Positions 1 through 7,286 of a stretch of 64,000 nucleotides of DNA are shown here, piece by piece (within the stretch, counting starts at the first letter, position 1; every line of letters starts with the position of its first letter). Made by a program: the position numbers and the translations under genes. This stretch comes from Nocardia jiangxiensis NBRC 101359 (GTDB lineage Bacteria; Actinomycetota; Actinomycetes; Mycobacteriales; Mycobacteriaceae), in NCBI RefSeq assembly GCF_000308615.1, contig NZ_BAGB01000012.1, positions 62,001 through 126,000 on the forward strand. The letters run 5' to 3'. The notes beneath the pieces were generated by a model, which was not told where the DNA came from, did no database searches, and saw nothing but the letters and a program-made list of their open reading frames with translations.

Positions 1-275
1 TTTCCGGAGGACATCGATACCTCGAAGGCGTTGCGCAACTATCGATCCCAGCGTCGCCGCGCGATCGTCACCGTCCTCGTGCTGACGGCGATCCTGGTCG
101 GGTTGCCGGTCGTACTGGATCTGTGGCCCCGGCTGGATCGGTTGCGGCTGGTCGACATCCCGCTGTCCTGGCTGGCCCTGGCGGTGCTGCCCTACCCGCT
201 GCTGGTGGTGGTGGGTGTGTGTGGCATCTGCGCCGGGCCGAGGCGATCGAATCGCCGCGCGAGGACAGCGGGTGA
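1..275 (+). pseudogene. Small membrane protein paired with symporter, 5' end outside window, frameshifted
   Basis: The reading frame is open from base 1, so the gene starts before the window. Its first part has two hydrophobic segments, around residues 21-41 and 53-73 of the visible part. At about 211-222 the sequence holds a GT run. Read as written, the frame passes into Arg/Gly-rich translation to a stop at 418-420. With two bases fewer in the run, the protein would continue as V-W-H-L-R-R-A-E-A-I-E-S-P-R-E-D-S-G and stop at 273-275. That stop overlaps the GTG of the next gene as GTGA, the usual arrangement for such a pair. I therefore read it as a frameshifted accessory membrane protein of the downstream sodium:solute symporter. 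A sequencing error in the dinucleotide run is possible. The family is not recognised with certainty. Confidence 0.55.
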
Positions 276-1915
276 TCGGCCTGCTCGCTGTCGGGCTGGT
301 GATGGCGGTGACCCTGTTCATCGGCCTGCGCGGCGTCGCGGCGATGCGCACGACCTCGGACTTCCTGGTCGCGTCGCGGCATGCGACGCCACTGCTGAAT
401 TCGGCCGCCCTGTCGGGTGAATACCTCTCGGCCGCATCGTTTCTCGGCGCGGCCGGGCTGGTGGTGAAGTACGGCGTCGGCGCGCTGTGGTACCTGGTCG
501 GATTCGCGGCCGGGTACATCATGATGCTGGCGCTGGTGGCCGCGCCGATCCGGCGTTCGGGCGCGCTGACCGTTCCGGATTTCGTGGAGGCGCGGCTGGC
601 CTCGCGGCCGCTGCGGCGGCTGGCCGCGGCCGCGGTGCTGGTGATCAGCCTGCTGTATCTGGTGCCGCAGTTCCACACCTCCGGCCTGGTGCTGAGCATG
701 GTCAGCGGGACGCCGTACCGGGTCGGTGTGGTGCTGGCCGCAGTCGCGGTGAGCCTGACGCTCGTGCTCGGCGGTATGCGCGCGGCGACCTATGTGCAGG
801 CGTTCCAGTTCGTGGCGAAAGTCGTACTGTTCGCGGTGCCCGCGATCTGGTTGCTGGTCGGCGTGGGGTCCGTGGCGCGCAGCGAGGCGATGCATCCGGT
901 CGCGTTCCACCACTTCGGGCACGCGACCACGGTCGTCTTCCGGCAGAACGTGATCGTCGAGATCAGCGAGCCGATTCACGCGCCGGGCCTGCTGCTGGAG
1001 CCCGGCCCGCACCGGTTCCATGCCGGGCAGCGCGTGGTCTTCCCGGCCGGAGCCGAGGCGCCGCGGGTCGACGGGCTCAGCGCGCCCGGCGCGGCGGGCT
1101 GGCAGCGGCCGCTGTTCGATATCGGGAACTACGGCCACCCCCTGCTGAGCACCCTGTCGGTGCTGCTGGCCACGGCGCTGGGCACCATGGGGCTGCCGCA
1201 CGTGATCATGCGGTTCCACACCAGCCCCGACGGCACGGCCGCGCGACGGGCCGCCGCGCTCACCGTCCCCCTGGTCGGGATGTTCTACCTGTTCCCCGGC
1301 ATCTACGGGGTGCTCGGCGGCGCGCTGGTACCGCAGCTGTATCTGTCCGGCGACACCGATACGGTCGTCGTCGCGCTGCCGAGCCAGGTACATCTCGGCT
1401 GGCAGGGTGTCGTGTTGACCGGGATGCTCACCGCGGGCGCGTTCGCCGCGATCCTGACCAGTTCGCTGGGGCTGCTGTTGGCCGTGTCCGGTGCGATCTC
1501 GCACGACCTCATCACCGGAAGCCTCGGCCGGCTTCGCGTGACGGTCCTGCTGTCGGCATTCGTCGTACTGCTGCTGTCCCTGCCGTTCGGCAAACTCGAT
1601 GCCGGAATCCTGGTGACCTGGGCGTTCACCGTTGCGGCGTCGACGTTTTCGCCGCTGCTGATCCTGGGGATCTGGTGGTCGCGGCTCACCGCGGCCGGAG
1701 CGATCGCCGGAGTTCTGGTCGGCCTGCTCATCTCCTCGGGCGCGATCACGCTGACCGCGTTCGGTCCGCCGCTCCCGGGCTGGTTCGGTGTGCTCGCGAC
1801 ACAGCCTGCGCCACTGTCGGTTCCGCTCGCATTCGCGACGATGATCGGGGTTTCGCTGCGCGGCCGGGCGCCCGAGTGGTCCAGGACCGCGATGCTGCGT
1901 CTGCATCTGGACTAG
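272..1915 (+). CDS. Sodium:solute symporter (SSS family, ActP/MctC-like)
   Basis: A 547-residue polytopic membrane protein with about 13 hydrophobic segments. It resembles cation/acetate or monocarboxylate symporters, which couple Na+ or H+ entry to uptake of short organic acids. Family marks are the N-terminal S-D-F-L-V-A-S-R and G-E-Y-L-S-A-A-S-F-L-G-A-A-G stretches and M-G-L-P-H-V-I-M-R-F in the middle. An extracytoplasmic insertion of about 75 residues near 210-285 is typical of actinobacterial members. I place the start at the GTG of the GTGA overlap with the upstream gene, rather than at the more upstream codon 215, because the residues in between do not look like protein. The substrate is inferred from family only. 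Confidence 0.85.
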   Translation: MIGLLAVGLVMAVTLFIGLRGVAAMRTTSDFLVASRHATPLLNSAALSGEYLSAASFLGAAGLVVKYGVGALWYLVGFAAGYIMMLALVAAPIRRSGALTVPDFVEARLASRPLRRLAAAAVLVISLLYLVPQFHTSGLVLSMVSGTPYRVGVVLAAVAVSLTLVLGGMRAATYVQAFQFVAKVVLFAVPAIWLLVGVGSVARSEAMHPVAFHHFGHATTVVFRQNVIVEISEPIHAPGLLLEPGPHRFHAGQRVVFPAGAEAPRVDGLSAPGAAGWQRPLFDIGNYGHPLLSTLSVLLATALGTMGLPHVIMRFHTSPDGTAARRAAALTVPLVGMFYLFPGIYGVLGGALVPQLYLSGDTDTVVVALPSQVHLGWQGVVLTGMLTAGAFAAILTSSLGLLLAVSGAISHDLITGSLGRLRVTVLLSAFVVLLLSLPFGKLDAGILVTWAFTVAASTFSPLLILGIWWSRLTAAGAIAGVLVGLLISSGAITLTAFGPPLPGWFGVLATQPAPLSVPLAFATMIGVSLRGRAPEWSRTAMLRLHLD

Positions 1916-2073
1916 GGGAGGGGTGAGGTCGGCCGGACCGTTCGTCGCCTTCGGGTGACCGTTCGTCGACCGTTCGCCGCACCGGCCGACGGCTCGGCGA
2001 CGATCGAATCCTGTTGCCCTGCCCCGGATCCAGCATTGCTCGTACCACTCCTGCACAGGTCGGGGAGTTTCGA

Positions 2074-2229
2074 GTGACGACCATCGATCGAGATCCGGCC
2101 GACAATGCCGACGTACTCGGCGCGCACACCAGCCCGGAGTTCATCCGGCTGCGACATCGATTGCGCACCTTCGCCTTTCCGATCACCGGGCTGGGACTGG
2201 CCTGGTATCTGCTGTATGTGGTCCTGGCG
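2074..2229 (+). pseudogene. DUF485 membrane protein, 5' fragment
   Basis: A GTG start at 2074 opens a frame whose residues (H-T-S-P-E-F-I-R-L-R-H-R-L-R-T-F, then the first membrane segment L-A-W-Y-L-L-Y-V-V-L-A) match the start of DUF485 proteins. DUF485 proteins are small partners of acetate-type SSS symporters and normally have about 100-120 residues and two membrane segments. Here homology stops at about 2229, just after the first segment, and the frame runs on as low-complexity Arg/Pro translation. The second membrane segment is missing. The break coincides with the beginning of an unrelated gene end in another frame, so this is the left side of a deletion junction. Confidence 0.65.
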
Positions 2230-2339
2230 CGGTGGTGCGGTTCGGCCGCGCCGCCGGGGTCCGGACTCCCATTCACCACACGATCTACGCGGCGCAACTG
2301 CCCGCCGAGACGGCGGCCCGCACGGGACGGAAGCCATGA
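2227..2339 (+). pseudogene. Ketopantoate reductase (PanE/ApbA-like), 3' fragment
   Basis: In the frame ending with TGA at 2337-2339 the sequence reads A-V-V-R-F-G-R-A-A-G-V-R-T-P-I-H-H-T-I-Y-A, followed by a short tail. This is the C-terminal helix pattern of 2-dehydropantoate 2-reductases (G-A-V-V-R-L-G-R-x-x-G-V-x-T-P-x-N-x-x-x-Y-A). Only about 36 residues remain and no start codon or Rossmann domain exists upstream. The stop overlaps the ATG of the MFS gene (ATGA), so the MFS was once translationally coupled to a reductase gene that has been deleted. Recognition is from pattern memory. Confidence 0.55.
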
Positions 2340-3715
2340 CCGACGTGAACGCGTCGAAGACCGCGACATCGCACGACATCGCCGCGCGCGCCGGGCAATT
2401 GGGCATCGCCGGGATGATCGCGGTCAGTATCGGCAATTTCCTGGTCGCGTTCGACGCCTCCGCGGTGAACGTGGCGCTGCCGACCATAACGCGTGAACTG
2501 CACACCTCTGCCGGGGCCGGGCAGTGGTTCCTGGACGGTTACACGATTCCGCTGTGCGTATTCCTGATGGTGTCCGGCGCGGCCGGTGACCGGTTCGGCG
2601 CGGCGAAGGTGTATCGGGTGGCGCTGGTGGTGTTCACGGTCGCCTCGGCGCTGTGCGCGACCGCGATGTCGGGTGAGTGGCTGATCGCCGCGCGGGTGTC
2701 GCAGGGCGTCAGTGCCAGTTTCGCGCTGCCGATGACGCTGGCCATCCTGGGCAAGGGCATCGCGGACCCGAGCCGGCGTGCCCGGATGATCGGTGCGTGG
2801 GGTGTTGTCGGCGGGGTCGGCATCGCCTTCTCACCCCTGCTGAGCGGACTGGTCACCGGATTCATCGGCTGGCGTTGGATGTTCGCGGTGAACGTGCCGA
2901 TATGTCTCGTGGCGCTGTGGATGCTGCGGCGGTTCTCCGATGCGCCCGAGGCACATCAGCGACGGGTCAACCCCGTCTCGCAGCTGTTGCTCTGTGTGCT
3001 GCTCACCTCGTTGGCCGCCGCGCTGATCGAGGGGCGGCACGGAACCTGGCCGATCGGTTGGCTGATCGCTGCGGCGGGGATCACCGTGGTGGCCGCCGCC
3101 GGTCTGCTGTGGATCGAGCTGGTCTCCGACAAGCCGACCGTGCCGCAGGAGCTTTCGCACAACCGGCCGTATCTGCTGGTCGCGCTGGCCGGCGGCTGCT
3201 ATCAATTCGCCTCCTACGGTTCACTGCTGGTACTGGCGCTGTATCTGCAGCAGAAGCATGGACTCGACGCGGTGCACACCGGCTATGTACTGCTGGTGTG
3301 TTGTGTCAGTTGGTGTCTGGGCAACGTGACCGCGCTGGTGATCACCCCGGACCGGCGGGATCGGATGATCGTGGTGTTCGCGGCGGTCGGCGCGGTGGGC
3401 GCGATCGGTTCTGCCGGGCTGTCGCTGGGCGGAAATCTCGTGCTCGCCATCGCGCCGACGGCATTGATCGGTTACGCCGCAGGGATTCTGGCATCCTCGC
3501 TGAGTGCGGCCGCCATGCATCTGGCCCCGGCTCCCGTCGCCGGAACCGCGGCGGGACTGCTCAACACCAGCCGTCAGTCCGGCATGGTGATCGCTGTGGC
3601 GATACTCGGCGGGATGAGCTTCTCCACCGAGTTGTTGGTGCCGATGCTGGCTGTCGGCGCGGCATTCGCCGGGGGTGCTGATTTCCATGGTGGTTGCGGG
3701 CGGGTTGCGAGATAA
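2336..3715 (+). CDS. MFS drug-efflux transporter (EmrB/QacA type), C-terminus frameshifted
   Basis: About 459 residues with 13-14 hydrophobic segments, resembling DHA2-family multidrug:H+ antiporters. Motif C-like sequence around G-G-V-G-I-A-F-S-P-L-L-S-G and a conserved D in segment 1 (V-A-F-D-A-S-A-V-N-V-A-L-P) support the assignment. The ATG at 2336 overlaps the stop of a deleted reductase gene. The open frame that extends upstream of 2336 is not protein-like. The last 12 residues, after A-F-A-G-G, are not membrane-like. Removing one G from the G5 run at about 3670 would restore V-L-I-S-M-V-V-A-G-G-L-R-D-K and a stop at 3738-3740. Either a recent frameshift or a homopolymer sequencing error explains this. 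Confidence 0.8.
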   Translation: MTDVNASKTATSHDIAARAGQLGIAGMIAVSIGNFLVAFDASAVNVALPTITRELHTSAGAGQWFLDGYTIPLCVFLMVSGAAGDRFGAAKVYRVALVVFTVASALCATAMSGEWLIAARVSQGVSASFALPMTLAILGKGIADPSRRARMIGAWGVVGGVGIAFSPLLSGLVTGFIGWRWMFAVNVPICLVALWMLRRFSDAPEAHQRRVNPVSQLLLCVLLTSLAAALIEGRHGTWPIGWLIAAAGITVVAAAGLLWIELVSDKPTVPQELSHNRPYLLVALAGGCYQFASYGSLLVLALYLQQKHGLDAVHTGYVLLVCCVSWCLGNVTALVITPDRRDRMIVVFAAVGAVGAIGSAGLSLGGNLVLAIAPTALIGYAAGILASSLSAAAMHLAPAPVAGTAAGLLNTSRQSGMVIAVAILGGMSFSTELLVPMLAVGAAFAGGADFHGGCGRVAR

Positions 3716-3799
3716 GCGAAGCCATTCTGCCCACTGGTAGCAAGATTCGGGCGAGTGGAATACGCTTCGCGCGGGAGAATCCGCGTATGGAGGGATGAT

Positions 3800-4903
3800 G
3801 TGACCACCCCGAGCACGGTTCAGCACGGGACCGGGGGTACCGGCGAACGACCGCCGGTACCCCTGACGCGGCTGGTCCATTTGATGGCCGAATATCAGAA
3901 GCTGGGCGCGCATCGCCAGACGTTTCTACCCGCGTCGATGAGTGAGGACACCTTCGTGCGTGCCTGCGGGCTGATCGCGGGTGGTCTGGCGATCGTCGCG
4001 GGGATCTGCGCGACCGCCTCGTGGTGGACCGGCACGATCGTGTTCGCGATTCTCGCGCTGATTCCCCTGGTGGCGGCCTGGTTGCGCGGCAGTCTCACCG
4101 GTGCGGTGCGCACCGCCCGGATGGACATGTTCGACCACGGTCTGACGGTGTACCGGTCCGGGCAGGAGATCACCGCATTCCGCTGGGATACCGCCGAAGT
4201 GCGGCAGTCGGTGATCCCGTTGCACGGGTCGGCGGCCGCGACCACCACCGAGTACTCGCTGACGCTCGACGGACCGGACGGATCGCACGAATCCTTCGAC
4301 GAACGCCAATTCGACGGTGCGCACGAATGGGGTCCGGCGATCCAATCCGCGGTGACCGCAGCACAACTCCCGCGCGCGGTGGCGGCGATCGATGCCGGGC
4401 AGCGGGTGCCGTTCGGTGAAATCGCCGTGGATCTGGCCGAATTGGCGTTTGCGGGATCGAACTACCCCTGGGAGCAGGTCGATACGATCGATGCCCAGGG
4501 TGGTCTGATCCGATTCAAATCCGGTAGCCGCTGGGTCACCTTGCCGCCCATCGAAGCCATTCCGAACTTCTATATCTTCAACGAGGTCGCCGAACGATTG
4601 CGGATGGCCGCCGCGACGGAGATCGCCGAGGCTGGTGTGCGGCGGTCCGGAACCGTTGATACGCCGCTGGATCCGGCGCACGCTGTTGTCGAGAATCCGT
4701 CGACGCCCGAGGTTCCGGGTGAGGGGTCACCGGAGGCCGAGTCGTCGGTCGAGGTGTCGCCGGACGCCGAGTCGCCGGACGCCGAGTCGCCCAGCGATGA
4801 GTCACGTGCCGCCGAGTCGTTGAACGACGAGTCGCAAGACGTCGAAACGCTCAGCGACGAGGTCCGTTCAACGCGTAGCGACGAGGTCCGTTCCGAGGTC
4901 TAG
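3800..4903 (+). CDS. Hypothetical membrane protein with acidic repetitive tail
   Basis: A protein of about 367 residues that I do not recognise firmly; it may belong to the DUF6585-like group. The GTG at 3800 follows an AGGGA ribosome-binding site, which I prefer to the ATG at 3755. Residues 60-105 hold two adjacent hydrophobic segments (L-I-A-G-G-L-A-I-V-A-G-I and I-V-F-A-I-L-A-L-I-P-L-V-A). After these comes a PH-like stretch with F-D-H-G-L-T-V-Y-R and a second, similar half starting near residue 200. The last 65 residues are an acidic Ser/Glu/Asp/Pro tail built of repeats such as D-A-E-S-P. The function is unknown. Confidence 0.7.
   Translation: MTTPSTVQHGTGGTGERPPVPLTRLVHLMAEYQKLGAHRQTFLPASMSEDTFVRACGLIAGGLAIVAGICATASWWTGTIVFAILALIPLVAAWLRGSLTGAVRTARMDMFDHGLTVYRSGQEITAFRWDTAEVRQSVIPLHGSAAATTTEYSLTLDGPDGSHESFDERQFDGAHEWGPAIQSAVTAAQLPRAVAAIDAGQRVPFGEIAVDLAELAFAGSNYPWEQVDTIDAQGGLIRFKSGSRWVTLPPIEAIPNFYIFNEVAERLRMAAATEIAEAGVRRSGTVDTPLDPAHAVVENPSTPEVPGEGSPEAESSVEVSPDAESPDAESPSDESRAAESLNDESQDVETLSDEVRSTRSDEVRSEV
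4723..4893 (+). repeat. Degenerate short tandem repeats encoding an acidic tail
   Basis: The 3' end of the preceding gene contains imperfect repeats of about 15 bases, of the type GACGCCGAGTCGCCG. They encode D-A-E-S-P-like units and drift into D-E-S/D-E-V units, with a near-duplicate R-S-D-E-V-R-S at the end. Such tracts usually encode disordered tails and may vary in length between strains. Confidence 0.6.
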
Positions 4904-4956
4904 CCGCCGAGATTCGGCATCACGGGGTGATCGCCCGTGGGATATCGCCACCGTCT

Positions 4957-6198
4957 TCAGCGTGTCGGCGTACAGGTCAGTTCCTCGGCGGACGCGGATT
5001 CGGGTGTCTGCGTTCGACGTAGGCGCCCGGCCAGGGCACGCGGATCGGTGTGCAGCATCGGCCGCCCGGTCAGCCACAGGCTGCCCGGAATGCGGCGCGC
5101 CACCTCGGTGATGCCGATCGCCATCGCGACGACGGTCAGGTACAGCACGACGGTGCCCCACAGCAGTCCCAGATGGGTCTGCAGCGCCGGGATGACCGGT
5201 GCGAGCAGTTGCAGTGCGATCGGGTGCGACAGGAAGATGCCGAACGATCGGTCCGAGCCGTAGCGCACGGCCCGGGAGAACAGATCGTGCTGCTGTCTGT
5301 GCGCGGCCCACCAACTGCTCACCGTGTACACGGCGAAGATGATCAGGACGTAGCAGAACAGCAGGTGCGGCATGAAGACGTTGTTGGCCTGCCAGGCGGG
5401 CATCTGCCGGGTCTGCCACAGGAAGTACAGCTCGGCCAGCGCGAGGCCCACGATCGCCGCCGCCACGAACACCGGGCCGAGTCGGCGCACCGTGCGGGTC
5501 ACCGCGTCGATGTGCCAGGCCGCGATCGCGCCGAGCAGGATGTAGAACTGGTACGGGATGGCCGTGGCGTACAGGTGGTTCCAGATGCCGAGCGGTCGTC
5601 CGGTGAGGGCCGGGGGATGCACCAGCAACCACAGCACGCCCAGTTGCAGGGTCGCGCTCGCCGCGAGCACCCAGCGGTGATTGCCCTCGGTGGCGCGCAG
5701 CAGCCGCATGATCAGCGGGAACAGCAGATACGCCTGCATCGTCACCAGCAGGAAGTACAGCTGATACCAGGCCCCGCCGGTCGCTGTCTCGAACACCAGC
5801 CGCCACAGCGCGCTGCGGACCGATTCCCCGGGATGTAGTCCGGCCCCGACCGAATAACCCCAGTAGATCACCGACCAGGCGAGATAGGGGATGCCGACCA
5901 GCGGAAAACGCTTTCGCCAGAACGCCCGGGTGTCCAGCGTCTTACCGCGGTACTGGTAGATCAGCACGAATCCGGTGAGCGCGAAGAACGCGTCCCGGGT
6001 GAAGTGCAGCGGCATGACGACGCCGTTGGCGGCGGTATTGCCCGAGTCGATCGAATTGCCGACCACGTGCGCGCCGATGACGCAGGCGAAGGTGAGGATC
6101 CGGAACAGGTCGATCTGATGCAGATGCGGCCGTTTGCGTCGCGGCGCGGGGGTCTCGGACTGCGCTGCGATGGCGGGGGGTGCGATGCCGATACTCAT
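4957..6198 (-). CDS. Acyltransferase family 3 membrane protein
   Basis: A 413-residue integral membrane O-acyltransferase of the OafA/NodX type. These proteins transfer acetyl or other acyl groups from the cytoplasm to sugars or cell-envelope glycans. The N-terminal L-H-Q-I-D-L-F-R-I-L-T-F segment with R-I following D, and H-V-V-G in the first membrane helix, are typical. About ten hydrophobic segments follow, with L-S-H-P-I-A near the end. I choose the ATG at 6198 over the longer frame to 6234 because the extra residues are unremarkable and M-S-I-G-I begins a normal cytoplasmic leader. The acceptor substrate cannot be inferred, and the gene stands alone. Confidence 0.8.
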   Translation of the reverse strand: MSIGIAPPAIAAQSETPAPRRKRPHLHQIDLFRILTFACVIGAHVVGNSIDSGNTAANGVVMPLHFTRDAFFALTGFVLIYQYRGKTLDTRAFWRKRFPLVGIPYLAWSVIYWGYSVGAGLHPGESVRSALWRLVFETATGGAWYQLYFLLVTMQAYLLFPLIMRLLRATEGNHRWVLAASATLQLGVLWLLVHPPALTGRPLGIWNHLYATAIPYQFYILLGAIAAWHIDAVTRTVRRLGPVFVAAAIVGLALAELYFLWQTRQMPAWQANNVFMPHLLFCYVLIIFAVYTVSSWWAAHRQQHDLFSRAVRYGSDRSFGIFLSHPIALQLLAPVIPALQTHLGLLWGTVVLYLTVVAMAIGITEVARRIPGSLWLTGRPMLHTDPRALAGRLRRTQTPESASAEELTCTPTR

Positions 6199-6470
6199 CA
6201 GGCCACCGCAGCCTGCTCCCGGCAGCGCTGCCACAGTGCGGGCCGCTGATACCTACCGTCGAAGCGCTCGGCGGCCCGACCGCCCGGATAACTGCCGCTG
6301 ACACCGCCGCCTCGAATATGCACGCGCCCAACGGTATCGGTTCGGAGTATTCGGTTCTGCGAATCGCGCACTTCGCTCTGCGTCATATGCTTCCCTCGGT
6401 CGGCCCTTATCGCCATCGTTCCCACCGACCCTGTGAACCGACTGATCGATTCCTCCGAATCGACTGTGTC

Positions 6471-6490
6471 GGCGGCGCGGGCTCGCCGCC
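6471..6490 (-). terminator. Candidate hairpin terminator after the SGNH hydrolase gene
   Basis: GGCGGCG, a six-base loop and CGCCGCC form a perfect seven-base-pair stem five bases beyond the stop at 6496. There is no T tract, which is common in actinobacteria. The support is structural only. Confidence 0.4.
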
Positions 6491-6495
6491 CGATG

Positions 6496-7176
6496 TCAGC
6501 GGGTCAGACCGTAGTGCCGGAAATCCGAGGCGAGCCGGTTGGCGATCCACTGATGACCGGCCGCGGTGGGATGCAGCCGATCCGCCACTGTGGGGAATAC
6601 CCAATGTGAGCCCAGCGGATCGAAGACATAAACCTTCGGATAAGCGTCCCTGGCCGCTGCCACGATGATCTTGTCGGTGGCCCATGCGGCCGGGGTCGCC
6701 TCGCCCTTCGGGAAGACGGTGATCACACCGACCGCAGCGTCCGGGGCCTGAGTGCGGATCTCGCCGATGACCTTGTGCACATTGGCGGTCAGCTGAGCCG
6801 GGGACGTGCCGATGTCATTGTATCCGGCCTGGACGATGACCACGGTCGGGTGGTCGGAGGCGAGCTGGAGCTTGCCCAGGAGGCGTTCCATGGGACCGAG
6901 CTTGTGGTAGCCCGGTGCGACGTATCCGGCGCCCGGATCGGCGCTCACCGTCGAACGCCAGCCGAGTTGGTGGGCCAGCAGTACCGGCCAGCCCTTCTGC
7001 GGTGACCCCGCACCGACCCCGTCGCTGATCGATGCTCCGACCACGGCGAGCGTCGGCCGATCCTGCGCTGCCTCGGGTCCGGTGGCCCCCGCGTGGCCGT
7101 GCTGGGCACCAAGTCCGATTACGGCCGCCGCCGCGACAACAGTGGCGTAGATGCCGAATCTCGAAACGCGCTTCAC
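6496..7176 (-). CDS. Secreted SGNH-family hydrolase (GDSL-like lipase/esterase)
   Basis: A 226-residue exported hydrolase. A GTG start at 7176 gives V-K-R-V-S-R-F-G followed by a hydrophobic core ending A-Q-H-G-H-A, a normal Sec signal peptide. The longer frame to 7290 would bury the signal, so I reject it. Block I appears as V-V-G-A-S-I-S-D-G (Ser nucleophile), the Gly/Asn blocks as A-G-Y-N-D-I-G, and the catalytic Asp/His as D-R-L-H-P-T-A-A-G-H. The family cleaves esters of lipids or acetylated glycans; which one applies here is unknown. It lies alone, upstream of nothing co-directional except the acyltransferase 300 bases further on. Confidence 0.85.
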   Translation of the reverse strand: MKRVSRFGIYATVVAAAAVIGLGAQHGHAGATGPEAAQDRPTLAVVGASISDGVGAGSPQKGWPVLLAHQLGWRSTVSADPGAGYVAPGYHKLGPMERLLGKLQLASDHPTVVIVQAGYNDIGTSPAQLTANVHKVIGEIRTQAPDAAVGVITVFPKGEATPAAWATDKIIVAAARDAYPKVYVFDPLGSHWVFPTVADRLHPTAAGHQWIANRLASDFRHYGLTR

Positions 7177-7286
7177 GCAGCCAGTGTTGTCAGGTTGCAA
7201 CAGCGGGTCAAGCTGTGCGGCGCGGTGAGCTACGCCACCAGGACATAATTGCAGGTCAGCGGTGTGCGGATTAGTCCGATTTCCGC

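Noticed and set aside
68..2056. Long open frames opposite or out of frame with real genes, such as the 662-codon minus-strand frame here
   Set aside because: They are Arg/Gln/His/Gly-rich, lack domains, and are the normal by-product of high GC at third codon positions in the true gene on the other frame.
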